A stretch of 64,000 nucleotides of DNA from Ostreococcus lucimarinus CCE9901 (taxonomy: Eukaryota; Chlorophyta; Mamiellophyceae; Mamiellales; Bathycoccaceae): NCBI RefSeq assembly GCF_000092065.1, contig NC_009357.1:918988-982987 (forward strand), given 5' to 3'. The notes under the pieces were generated by a model. That model did not search any database. It was not told the origin of the DNA and saw only the letters and a list, made by a program, of their open reading frames with translations. Made by a program: the position numbers and the translations under genes. Positions 16,520-26,600 of this stretch are shown here, piece by piece. Numbering within the stretch: the stretch's first letter is position 1; the number at the start of each line of letters is the position of its first letter.

Positions 16520-19021
16520 CTACGAACGCGAGAGATCGTTTTGGAGCAAGACGGACGAACGCGGCGGCGGCCTTCGAGGCGCGGTGCAACCGGTGACGGC
16601 GCGCGCGAACCAACCGCTCTGCGCGAGCACGGGGCGCGTCTTGGTTTCGTCTTGCTCGGCGAGCAAAGAAATTTGCCACGCGAGTTCGCGATTGGCTTTT
16701 TCTAAGGGTGCGAGCTTGGCTTTGGCGTCGGCGGCGGCGCGCTCGGCCTCTTGCGCGCGACGGTTGACGGCGGCGAGCGACGCCGCGGAACGCTCGCCGA
16801 CGTCCGCCTTGAGCGCGGCGAGTTCGGCGCGGAGACGCTCGACTTCTTCCGCGCTCGCGGTGTCTCGGGCGACGTTAGACGACGGCGCCGATGCGGGCGA
16901 TGCGCGTCGTTCGTCACTCGCCCAAGTTTCGATGCGATCGAACAAACTGTCCAAATCATCTCGCGGCGTCGCCGCGGCGTCGTCGGCGTTTTCGTCCTTC
17001 TCATCGGAGCCCATGAACATGCCCATGAGCATCCCGATACCGGCGCCTTCTTCTTTCGCGCGCGCCGGCGAAGAAGTTGAAGTAGGAATGTCCAGGCGTT
17101 CCATGATGCCGATGAGACGTTTACGCGCATTGCCGTCGTCGCGCGCGACCGGCGGCGCGACGGGTTCTTTTCGCGTCGCGTCGGTTTGCGTGGAGGCCGA
17201 CTTTTTGGAAACTGGACGGGATGGCTCCGGGACGGGTTGCGTCTTGCGCAAAGACTCCATCTCTTCCAAAACACCGAGCTTGGTTCGCGCTTCAGACGCC
17301 GCAGCTTCAGTCGTCTCGAGCGCGCGCTCGAGCCTTTCCGCCTTGGCCGTGACCGCCGTCAGCGCCTCCTTCGTCTCGGCGGCGTCAGCCTGCGTCTCTT
17401 CAACGATGGACACCGCATCCTCTTTCATTTTCTCCGCCTCGTCCGCGTTCGCTCGAAGAACTTTCAACTCGGACTCAAATGTTTCGAGCTTCTCGCGTAA
17501 CTCTTTCTCGGTGACTTGAAATTGCGACTGTACGTGCGCGAATCGTCGCTTTCGCTCTTCGCCCTCTCGTGCGGCTTTTTCGGATTGCGCGCGCGCCTCC
17601 TCCACTTCCTTTTCTGCTAACGCAAGCTTTGTCTCCGCGCGCTGCTGTGCGAGCTCGGCCTTTTCGCGCGCCGCGATGGACGTCGCCGCTTCGCGACCGG
17701 TGGCGTCCATGAGCTGCACCTGCTTACGCAACTCGGCGAGCTCGGCTTCAGCCTTCGTCTTGGCTTTTTCCGCCGCCGCCATCTTCGCGTTCGCGTTCGC
17801 CGCGTTCACGGCGCCGCGAGACACAGCGCCTTCTGCGTCTTCTCTCGCCGCGATGGCGTCCGTCAATTCGTCGCGTAAGCTCGCGATTTCAGATTCCGAC
17901 GCCTTCGCGCGATCGTTCATTTTCGCGAGCTCGTTTCGCAACTCCTTCTCCGTCGTCGTCGCCGCGGCGAGTTGGTCTTCTAACGTCGCGGCGCGCGATT
18001 CAGCCTGCTGAAGCTTTGCCGCTTCTTCACCGGTCGCGGAATCATTTGCGCTCGCCGCTTCGGCGCGCACGCGCTCCAAAACCTCGACGTGTTCTTTCGC
18101 AGCCTTCTCCGCGCTCGCTCGAGACGCCTCCGCCTCGGCGCGGAGATTGTCTCGCTCGACTTTGACGCTTTCGAGATCTTTGCGTATTTTTTCGAGTTCT
18201 TCCGCGTGCGCCGCGCTGGCTACGGGTGAGGCGTCTGATGCGCCGCCACCTCGACCGCCCTTCTTCCCCTTTTTTCCTCGACCGCCGCGACTGCCGGCGT
18301 TTTGTTGCGGCGACGAACTCTCGCTCTTTTCGTTCGCCTCGCGCTCCGCCGTTTGCAGTTTCTCCATCACACTCGCGAGCTCGGCGCGCAGCGCCTCCAC
18401 CTCCTTCACCGCCGCAGATTTCGCATCGTCGATCTCAGCTCTCGCCGTCGCCGTCGCCGCCTCGGCGTCGCGTAACTCCTTCTCCATCTTCGCCGCGTCC
18501 TCGAGCGCGCGCCGCGTCGCCGTCTCCGCGTCTTCCAAATCCGCCTTCAACTTTTCAACCTCCACCATCGCGCTTTCGCCCGTCGTCGTCCCACCCGCGC
18601 CATCCGCCTCCGCCGCCTTCCGTTTCCGCTGTTCCTTCGCCAGCTCCTTCGCCGCCTTGATCGCCGTCTCTCGCATCTTTCCCGCGTCGTCTCGCGCCTC
18701 TCGCAACTGTTCGTCCCGCGCGTTCAACTCTTGTTTCGCGATCGACAACGCCTGTCGCAGCGCGTCGATCTCATCGTTCGTGAACTCGCCCTCGCGCGCG
18801 CCCGCGAACGCATCGCCGTCGCTCAGCGCGCGATCCGCGCCTTCCTCGTCGTCGTCGCCGAGCGCGCGTCGCGCGAACGAATCGAGTTGGTCATCCATGG
18901 CGTCGAGTTTTTCCGTCACCACGCTCGCCGTCTCGCGCAGGCGCGTGCCCAGGCCGTCGAGCCAGGACGTCGCGCGCGCGGGCGCGTCCACCGCGTCGTC
19001 CGCGTCGTCCTCGCGCGACAT
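16520..19021 (-). CDS. Golgin-like long coiled-coil protein
   Basis: 833 residues from the ATG at 19021 (an in-frame ATG at 19117 exists upstream). An acidic N-terminus with SWLDGLGTRLRETASVV is followed by ~600 residues of heptad-rich coiled coil (repeated EKA/ELA/REA patterns), broken by a Gly/Lys-rich hinge (GSRGGRGKKGKKGGRGGG). A distinct C-terminal part holds KRLIGIMERLDIP, a short GIGMLMGMFMGS hydrophobic patch and a final coiled coil ending KANRELAWQISLLAEQD. The layout resembles plant golgin candidates that tether vesicles at the Golgi, but no GRIP or TM anchor is seen, so that role is inference. It is divergent from the auxilin-like gene, also a trafficking protein. Confidence 0.6.
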   Translation of the reverse strand: MSREDDADDAVDAPARATSWLDGLGTRLRETASVVTEKLDAMDDQLDSFARRALGDDDEEGADRALSDGDAFAGAREGEFTNDEIDALRQALSIAKQELNARDEQLREARDDAGKMRETAIKAAKELAKEQRKRKAAEADGAGGTTTGESAMVEVEKLKADLEDAETATRRALEDAAKMEKELRDAEAATATARAEIDDAKSAAVKEVEALRAELASVMEKLQTAEREANEKSESSSPQQNAGSRGGRGKKGKKGGRGGGASDASPVASAAHAEELEKIRKDLESVKVERDNLRAEAEASRASAEKAAKEHVEVLERVRAEAASANDSATGEEAAKLQQAESRAATLEDQLAAATTTEKELRNELAKMNDRAKASESEIASLRDELTDAIAAREDAEGAVSRGAVNAANANAKMAAAEKAKTKAEAELAELRKQVQLMDATGREAATSIAAREKAELAQQRAETKLALAEKEVEEARAQSEKAAREGEERKRRFAHVQSQFQVTEKELREKLETFESELKVLRANADEAEKMKEDAVSIVEETQADAAETKEALTAVTAKAERLERALETTEAAASEARTKLGVLEEMESLRKTQPVPEPSRPVSKKSASTQTDATRKEPVAPPVARDDGNARKRLIGIMERLDIPTSTSSPARAKEEGAGIGMLMGMFMGSDEKDENADDAAATPRDDLDSLFDRIETWASDERRASPASAPSSNVARDTASAEEVERLRAELAALKADVGERSAASLAAVNRRAQEAERAAADAKAKLAPLEKANRELAWQISLLAEQDETKTRPVLAQSGWFARAVTGCTAPRRPPPRSSVLLQNDLSRS

Positions 19022-19170
19022 CGCGCGCGTCGGCCCCCGATTCTTTCGATTCGATTCGTTTCGTTTCGACGCCGCGCGCGCGTGTGCCGCGCGACGGTCG
19101 CGCGCGTCGCGCCGCACTCTCGCGCGCGCGAACGCGCGACGCGCGAACGCGCGACGCGCGCGCGTCGACG

Positions 19171-20931
19171 ATGGCGCCGCGCGAGGACGGCGCGAAGCGC
19201 TCGTCGTACGTCGCGGACTTGCTCGCCGGAAGCTTTGACGTCATGGACGCTTCGAAAGCGCGCGCGGCGCCGCTGCGTCGAATGGGCGGCGACGGCGGCG
19301 CGAGCGAGCGCGCGGATGATCGCGCGCGCGCGGTGGGAAGAGGAGCGACGCGCGCGGACGCGCGAGACGCGCGCGAGACGCGCGCGGAGGATGATCTCGA
19401 AGCCTTGTTCGGAGGCTCGACGACGACGCGCGAGCGAACGACGACGACGACGACGACGCGGGGCGCGCGCGAGGCGAAGGATGCGTTCGGCGATCTCGAT
19501 GGGATGTTCGCGTCGGCGTCGACGTCGACGCGAGGGGGGGGGGAGAACGCGACGGGCGACCGTCGACGCGCGCCGAGCGCGGCGAGCGCGGATTTCGACG
19601 ATATTTTCGGTGGATTCACGGACGCATCGCGAGCGGGGAGTCAGAGCGTGCCGGTGAAAGCGAGCGGTGCGGCGACGCGCGCGCGCCGTGGCGATGGGGC
19701 GGGGGCGGCGAAGGGAGATTTGTTTGATTTGATGAGCGAGTCGAGTAGCGTGAGCGAGCTCGGGTCGAGACCCGAGTCGCCGAAGAGCGCGGCGAGCGCG
19801 GGGACACAGCGTGGGTTGATGGCGCACGACGCAGATGAAAGTCTCATCGATGGATTGGACGAACTATTGGGTGAAGTTTCTATCGCGACGGCGTCGAAGG
19901 CGACGCGGACGCCGGAGAAGACAGCGTCGGCGTCGTCGTTATCGCGGATGTCTTCCATGTCGCGATCGGCGAGTCTGGCGAACGATATAGGCGATTTAAT
20001 GTCTTCGCCCGAGTCCGACGCATCTGCACCGGTGGGTTTGGCGCGGTTCCGTTCGACGGCCAGCGTGGATTCGCAAAGCTCTCAACCGACTGCGGCGGCG
20101 ACGAAGAAGGCGCCCGACGCCGCCGTCAAGGTTCAAGCGCGCGCTGAGGCGAACACCACGGCTTCTAAGACGTCGATGTCGACGCCGAAACCACAAAAGT
20201 CACCGGCGACGATGCCCGCGGCGGCTTCGTCGACGAAGTCGTCGGTGGAAGATTTGGATGACTTTTTCAACGCTGGCGCCGCGAAAGCGGGCGCGACGCC
20301 AAAGGCGCCGACGTCATCCATCGATCCTATAGAAGCCATGTTCGCGATTCCTGATTCCGCAGTCGGTGTAAGTTCAGCTGTTCCCGCGAACGGTGTCGTG
20401 GACGATCTTTTCGGGGCGATGGACACTCGAGTGATGTCGCAGAAATCAACCGCGGCGAGCGCGTTCGAGTACGCCCCCGAGGAAGAAGTCGATCCGAACG
20501 AGCCGCCCGAACGAGCCGCCCTACGCAAGGCCCGACACGATCGAAACAGAGTACGAATAGAGACCGCGCTGAAAGAAAAGCGCGCGAGAGAGAGCGCGGC
20601 GAGACAAGAGCAAGCCGAGCGTCAAATGCTCAAGGATCTCATCGGCGCTGACATCGACGCGTGGCAAAAGAAGAACCAAAACAACATTCGCACCATGCTC
20701 GCCAACCTCGGAGACGTCTTGTGGGACGGTCACAGGTACAAGAGTCCCGATATGGGGTCTTTGATGCAACCGATCGGGGTGAAGAAGTCTTACCACAAAG
20801 CTTTAGTCATCATCCATCCCGACAAAGTCTCGCAAGCGGGCGGCGACATGTCGCAGCGATACATCGCCGACAAAGTCTTCGACATCATCAAGGTGGCGTA
20901 CAAGGAATTCGAAGCCAAAGAACTGAAATGA
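19171..20931 (+). CDS. Auxilin-like J-domain protein (clathrin uncoating cofactor)
   Basis: 586 residues from the ATG at 19171. A long Ser/Ala/Thr-rich disordered region contains several acidic-phenylalanine or D-x-F clusters (DLEALFGG, FDDIFGGF, LDDFFNAG) like those that bind clathrin adaptors. The C-terminal 90 residues are an auxilin-type J-domain: NIRTMLANLGDVLW, then VKKSYHKALVIIHPDKVSQ with the Hsp70-stimulating HPD, then FDIIKVAYKEFEAKELK. J-domains at the extreme C-terminus are specific to auxilins, which recruit Hsc70 to strip clathrin coats. Kinase or PTEN domains of animal auxilins are absent, as in plants. Confidence 0.85.
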   Translation: MAPREDGAKRSSYVADLLAGSFDVMDASKARAAPLRRMGGDGGASERADDRARAVGRGATRADARDARETRAEDDLEALFGGSTTTRERTTTTTTTRGAREAKDAFGDLDGMFASASTSTRGGGENATGDRRRAPSAASADFDDIFGGFTDASRAGSQSVPVKASGAATRARRGDGAGAAKGDLFDLMSESSSVSELGSRPESPKSAASAGTQRGLMAHDADESLIDGLDELLGEVSIATASKATRTPEKTASASSLSRMSSMSRSASLANDIGDLMSSPESDASAPVGLARFRSTASVDSQSSQPTAAATKKAPDAAVKVQARAEANTTASKTSMSTPKPQKSPATMPAAASSTKSSVEDLDDFFNAGAAKAGATPKAPTSSIDPIEAMFAIPDSAVGVSSAVPANGVVDDLFGAMDTRVMSQKSTAASAFEYAPEEEVDPNEPPERAALRKARHDRNRVRIETALKEKRARESAARQEQAERQMLKDLIGADIDAWQKKNQNNIRTMLANLGDVLWDGHRYKSPDMGSLMQPIGVKKSYHKALVIIHPDKVSQAGGDMSQRYIADKVFDIIKVAYKEFEAKELK

Positions 20932-21076
20932 TCGCTTCCTGCGTTCGCGCGTTTCACTAGATTAGCGGCGCATCGTTTAACAACCACCGTCAAACATCGC
21001 CGAGATCTTTCCCCGTCGCCTCCCCCGTCGCCCCGTAACGACCATTGGTCTCGACATCGCGCCTCGCGCGTGACGC

Positions 21077-22129
21077 ATGACGTTGCGACTCGTGCTCTTG
21101 GTCCCGTTCAGGGAGGACGCGACGCGAACGCGCGCCGCGCAATTGCGTCAACTCATCGAGCGCTTCGTCGCCGTCTTCGACGACCCGAGCCGCCCCGCGC
21201 TCGTCGTCGTCTGCGAACAGAGCGACGACGGGTGTCGATTCAACCGCGGTCAGTGCTTGAACGCGGCGTACGCGATCGCGACGTCGACGTTCAGCGAGCG
21301 CATCGATCGATGCGGCACGCATTTCGCGTGCCACGACGTCGACATGGCGCCCGAGGCGGCGACGAAGACGGCGTACTTTGTCGAGGACGACGCGCGCGAC
21401 GGCGCCGGATTCGTTCGCGTGTTGCAAGCGAGCGGGTGTCGGTACGACGCCGAGAAATGCTTCGGTGGCGTGACGATTTACGACGTGACGGCGTTTGAGC
21501 GCACGAATGGGTACCCGAACGGATTTTACGGGTGGGGAGGCGAGGATCACGCGGCGTTTTTGCGGGCAGCGGAAGCGGGCGTGCGAGTGGAGCGTCGCTC
21601 GGGCGCCGCGTTTGATGATTTAGAGAAAGACGTGGAGACGGTGGCGAAGAAACTATCCGTGCTCGACGCACACGATGCTCGAATAAACGCCAAGGAGAAG
21701 GAGCGTCTACTGAAACGAAACGCAAAGTTTTGGCGCGAAGACGGCTTGAATTCGTGCGCATTCGACGTCGTCGAGAAAAGCGTGCTGCGCGAATCGCCGG
21801 CGTTGACGTGCGTGCAGTTCAAGGTTGAGTTGAAATGCGCGCGACCTGGGTACATCAAGTGCTTCACGTGCGCGACGTGGCTTCCAGAACCTGAGTATTC
21901 GGGCAAAGCGCTCGCCGCGGTGCGATGGAGCGAGAAAACGGGCACCAAGCACGAACGATCGTGCACGTCGTGTACGGCGAATTTGCCGAAGCAAATCGAA
22001 ACGGAGGCGCAAAAAGCTTTCAATCAGAGCAATTTCGAGCAGAGGCTGACGTGTGCGGAGTGTGCGACGTTGTTTGCGAGCCGCACGTCGTTGTTCAAAC
22101 ATCTCAAATCGTCGCCGTGCGGAAACTAG
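21077..22129 (+). CDS. Beta-1,4-galactosyltransferase family (GT7) protein with a C-terminal zinc-finger tail
   Basis: 350 residues. The first ~190 match the GT7 fold: LVPFREDATRTRAAQL, FNRGQCLNAAYAI, the metal-binding HDVDMAPE and GGVTIYDVTAFERTNGYPNG leading to FYGWGGEDHAAF, the acceptor/catalytic segment. Such enzymes move galactose or N-acetylgalactosamine from UDP-sugar to a glycan. No signal anchor is visible at the N-terminus, which is unusual for a Golgi enzyme. The last ~100 residues hold Cys pairs (KCFTCATW, SCTSCTANL) and a C2H2-like finger (LTCAECATLFASRTSLFKHL). This combination is not one I know. Confidence 0.8.
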   Translation: MTLRLVLLVPFREDATRTRAAQLRQLIERFVAVFDDPSRPALVVVCEQSDDGCRFNRGQCLNAAYAIATSTFSERIDRCGTHFACHDVDMAPEAATKTAYFVEDDARDGAGFVRVLQASGCRYDAEKCFGGVTIYDVTAFERTNGYPNGFYGWGGEDHAAFLRAAEAGVRVERRSGAAFDDLEKDVETVAKKLSVLDAHDARINAKEKERLLKRNAKFWREDGLNSCAFDVVEKSVLRESPALTCVQFKVELKCARPGYIKCFTCATWLPEPEYSGKALAAVRWSEKTGTKHERSCTSCTANLPKQIETEAQKAFNQSNFEQRLTCAECATLFASRTSLFKHLKSSPCGN

Positions 22130-22201
22130 TGAAGCGCACGCGTTAGCGCGTTCGCGTTACGCATTAGATCTAGAATTGTTGTACATTTTACATAGCGCAA
22201 G

Positions 22202-23548
22202 TTAATCAAATACGACCTTTTTACCCTCGGGCTTGACACCGCCGCCGCCCCAGGCCTGTTGATCAGCCTTCAGCTTAGCTGCCCACGATGGGTGCAGCGG
22301 TCCCTCCGGAACCTTGGGCGCGTATTGCTGCTTCTTCGAAACTATCGGCGTTTTCTTCGCACCATCGTCATCGCCGAACTTGACCTTCTTACCCTTTGCA
22401 CCAGCGATTATGATGGGTGCTTGCTTACGTTTCGCTTTCCAAGACGGGTGCATATTTCTTTCCTCTTCCTCCTTCGCCCTACGCTCGGCTGCAGCTTTTT
22501 CGCGTTCGGCGATGATGTGCGCGGCGTTTGAGCCAAACTTAGCCTCCGCGATTTGACGACGCTTGCGCTGCCCCATGCGCTTTTTCACTTTTTTCTTCTT
22601 TGGTCCTAGATCTACATCCTCGACATCGTCCCCGTCCTTCGCCGATTTCGCCTGCTTTTTCGACTTTTTCGCCGCCGCCTTCGCCGCGTAAAGCTCCGCC
22701 AACGTATCCTCGCTCAAACTCGCATAGCCATCTTCACCGACGTCGGATTCGAATTCAGAATCCGATTTGGATGCACTATCCTCGTTGTCAGCATCGCGGC
22801 GAGACGTGGGCTTCGCGTGCACGACCTCCTCTTCCTCGCTCGACGACACCTCCTCTCCCGCCGCTCGCCGTTTCGCCTTTTCCTCCGCTTTGACGATGGC
22901 CAACTCGCGCTTCTGCCGTCGCTCCTGCTTCTCACGCGTCCACTCTTCGCGTTTTTGCTTCCCAACCACCGCACGATTCATTCGACCCGCGATCGCCAAC
23001 AATCGTTCCTTCAGCGCATCCGTCTCCGCGCGCGTCGCCTGCGCTCGCAACAACCGCCTCGCCGCGCTCACGTATTCATTCTCCCCGACGACTTCCTTCC
23101 CTTCGCTCTCGCTCGCTTTTGCGCTCGCGGCGTCGTCGCAAATAGCGCGTAACACGTCTTGACTGTCGAAGCCGTCGCCCAAGTCCACGGCGTGCGTCGC
23201 GCGGACGGCGTTCGCGTCGCCATCCGCCGCCACCTCGCGAAATGCCAACTCGAGCGACTCTTCCACTCTCTGCGCGCACGCCGACGCGCATTGCCGAGCC
23301 AAGACGTCGATATCGACGTTACGCGTCGCGTGCAACGCGCGCTTGAGCTTATCGGCGTCCTCGGGCGCCTTGAGACGCCGGCGGAGCTTGGCTTCGTCAA
23401 AGGTTTTGGCCTTCTTCAACGCGCGTCTGAGGAGCGAGGCGCCGTGGTGGGTCTTCTTGCGCAGCTCCTCGAGCACGGTGTCGCGCGCCGTGAAGTCTCG
23501 AGCGTGACGCTTTTTGGCCCACTTGGGCCAATTTCCAGCGGGAGGCAT
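22202..23548 (-). CDS. BUD22/SRFBP1-family nucleolar ribosome biogenesis protein
   Basis: 448 residues from the ATG at 23548, which begins MPPAGNWPKWAKKRHARD; an outer ATG at 23731 would overlap the upstream gene's 3' end. The protein is highly charged: helical N-terminus with Lys/Arg-rich heptads, an acidic serine patch (EEVSSSEEEEV), then the BUD22 C-terminal box with KKRMGQRKRRQIAEAKFG, two HPSW motifs (NMHPSWKAKRK, LHPSWAAKLK) and the terminal GKKVVFD. In yeast Bud22 supports small-subunit rRNA processing. It follows the tomosyn-like gene on the same strand with a 67-base gap. Confidence 0.8.
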   Translation of the reverse strand: MPPAGNWPKWAKKRHARDFTARDTVLEELRKKTHHGASLLRRALKKAKTFDEAKLRRRLKAPEDADKLKRALHATRNVDIDVLARQCASACAQRVEESLELAFREVAADGDANAVRATHAVDLGDGFDSQDVLRAICDDAASAKASESEGKEVVGENEYVSAARRLLRAQATRAETDALKERLLAIAGRMNRAVVGKQKREEWTREKQERRQKRELAIVKAEEKAKRRAAGEEVSSSEEEEVVHAKPTSRRDADNEDSASKSDSEFESDVGEDGYASLSEDTLAELYAAKAAAKKSKKQAKSAKDGDDVEDVDLGPKKKKVKKRMGQRKRRQIAEAKFGSNAAHIIAEREKAAAERRAKEEEERNMHPSWKAKRKQAPIIIAGAKGKKVKFGDDDGAKKTPIVSKKQQYAPKVPEGPLHPSWAAKLKADQQAWGGGGVKPEGKKVVFD

Positions 23549-23615
23549 GAAAGGTGCGCGTGTACTTGTGACGCCGCTCGGCGTCGCGCTGCTACTAAAA
23601 ATTCTAAAATCGCAT

Positions 23616-26600
23616 CTAAAACCACCGACGTTCGGATTGCTTACGAATCTCGCGAGCGAGCGAGGCGAAATCCGCCGCGTCATTTTCGAGCGAGGCTGAT
23701 TTATCTTGAAGCCTGCTAAGTTTCTCTCCACGCTCGACGAGCATGTCTTTTGTTTCGTTCATTTGCGAAGTAACTTCTCGTCCATACTTGGCTCGGACTG
23801 AAGACGCGCTCCGACGCACAGGCGCGATGGCTGGCGTGGACGACGATGTCGCGAACAACTCATCGCGCTCTGCAGATTCTGTCGTCCTTTCGACCGGCGC
23901 GGGATCCTCTATGCGAGCATCTGCGAATAAGACAGCCAGGTCCGTCGTCGTGTACATCTTGCGCGTCGCTGGCGACGACGATGAGTCACGTGGTGACTGC
24001 GCGAACTTTTCTTCCAGCTTTTCAAACGCCGCCTTTGCGCGATGTCGTAGCGCTTCACTCATCGTCAGCGCTTTGGTCTTCATGGGTGTCGTCGACGCTG
24101 ACGATACTTCTCGTCGAGGTGACTTGGTTTGCTGCGCGAGTTCGGGATCGTCTTCTTCCATGGCGTGTCGCGCCGCTCGCGCGGCTTCCGCGGCGCTCTC
24201 GACTTCGAGATCGATGATACAACCTTGCGCGGGAAAGCTGTCACCAAATGCTTCGAGTCGAGCGATAGACAAGCCGTCATCTGCGACGACGACGACGGCG
24301 CCGCCTCGAGAGCAACACGTCGCGTTGGCGTTGGACAACGCCGGCACCGGACCAAATACGCCGCGCATTTGCAGGGACGGCGACGCGTACGCCACCATTC
24401 TCCCAAACTCCGTCAAGGCGACGATGTGAGAACGTTTCCGTCCGTGACCGAACGCACATTCGTTTTCGCTACCGTCATCTCGAACGGCGAACGCACCGAT
24501 GAGCGGCTCGTCGAGGTGTTCTTTTCGCAACGTAAATCGCTCTCCTCGAGAGCAGCCGACTGCGTGGTATACGCGCATCGAATCTTTCGCCACAGTAACG
24601 ACAATGGCGGTCAGCTTTGGGTTTCCCTTAATGACGTCGTCGCTGTCGACACGGTCTTCCTCGTCCGTCGACAGCACTTTGTCTTCGTCGTCTGACGCAG
24701 ACGCGTCGTCCACAGTCCACTCCGACGCGAGAAATTGATAAGCAAACGATGTCGGCGGTGTGAACCAACTTTTGGCGACGGGCGCTGGTGGAATTATATC
24801 TGACGCCGTACCATCGAGCCGAAGGAGCGAGATTGCAAGCGCCACGTCTTCTGCCGCTGACTTCGGGGTCATAGTCTTCCCAATCTGCGAACCGGTCGAA
24901 AGCGCGTGGAAACGAACGCTACAGTTTGATTCTAGAACCGCCAGGACGCACTCATCCGGAGCGTCTGGAAGCGGTAACCCAAAGTCGAAATCCGCCACGG
25001 CCGATGGCTTTCCTTCGGCAGAAGTAGGTAACGACACCGTCCACATTTTCGTTCCTCGTTGAAGATTGAGTAAGGACACACACCCTGCGACGTCGCCGAC
25101 GGCGAGGAGTGTCGCCGCGGCGTTCGTTCGAACGCACGATATGGCTTTGCCAGCCGAGCTAAATCTACCGATGAGTGTGTATACCGAAGTCATACACGCC
25201 GCTGCGGAATCCGTATCGACAAAGTCGCGAGATTCACCGGCGAAAAATGCACGCTCCTCGTCAACGTTTTCGGCGTCGCTCTTGTTTAAGTTGCGCGCGT
25301 GCGTACGTACTCGCGAAGTCGCTTCGGCACCGTCGGCTGGATACTCGCGCAACGCGTATATTTCAAGGTTTCCACTCACCCGACCGACGATCAGCAAAGC
25401 ACCACCGGCGTCGACGTGCAGTCTCGTGATCGAGTCGCCGTTCGGCGCGATCGCGCCACCAGACATCAATCGTCCGTCGCGATCGATGTAGATTTTCACT
25501 CCAGAACCGTCTCTGCCGAACGCGCCGACGACGATGCGCGCACGCAGCGCGGATGAAGGCGATGTCGTGTCATCGACTACGTCGCATCCACCGCTGATTG
25601 GCCATTTCGACCCTTTCCAAGCGAACGACGCGTCTACTTCATTTTCTGGAACCGCGACGCGTTTGGCGTTCTGCTCAAATGCCCGCGCGACGTCGCGCGA
25701 CGTCGCGCAGATACTCGGCGCGCACGTCTTCGAAAGTGTCGGTCGCATCACCATTACTTCCTGCGGGCGCGCGATGTCGTCGCTCGAAACTCCGTAACGC
25801 ACGTCGTGTAGGTGTAGCTGCGAGCCTTCGGACAGAACGCAAATCGATTCCACAGTGTCGCGATATGGCACCAACGTCGCGTCGAGCACTGGACCGAACC
25901 AAGGCAGCGCAATCGCACCCGCGCTTTCGATTCGAAACTCCCCGTCACATCGCGTCGCTCGCAAACAAATCACGGGATCTGGACACGCGATTGGCTCGCC
26001 GCCGACGCACGCGAACCACGTGGCGACGTCGCGAGCCGCGTCGTCGTCTTCGCTCACGTACGTCTTCAACGCGCGAATGGGTGTCAGCGCGCCCTTGTAC
26101 GACGGATTAATCAAAACGTGCGGCACGATGCACTGCTTTTCAACGATTTCCTCCGTCATCACCGTACCCGCGCGCACTTTCCACACTCTCACGCGCCCGT
26201 CGCTGTACCCCGCGACGACGCATTCGGCGTCGAGCCACTCGGCGCACGTCAAAGACGCGTCCGTCGCCTCCGTCTCGTCCACAGCGTCGCCTCGCGGCGA
26301 CGTCACCGCCACCGACCGTTGTTCGTGCAAGTGCCACAGCGCGAGCGCCCCGTCCGACCACGCGATGAGCATCATCGCTCGCTCGTCTCTTCCCGGTCGC
26401 GCGCGCACCGCCGCCACGGCGTTTCGCGTCGGCAAAACGCGCGACAACGCCCGCGACGCCGACACCCTGTACCCGCGCCTTCTCGCCACCGTGGTCTCTC
26501 CTCGCGCGTTCACTCCCAACGCGTGCACGCACACGTCCCCCCTCACCGTTCCCGTGACGAAGAAATTCGTCCCTCGCATCGCCTCGCTCGCGCAGCTCGG

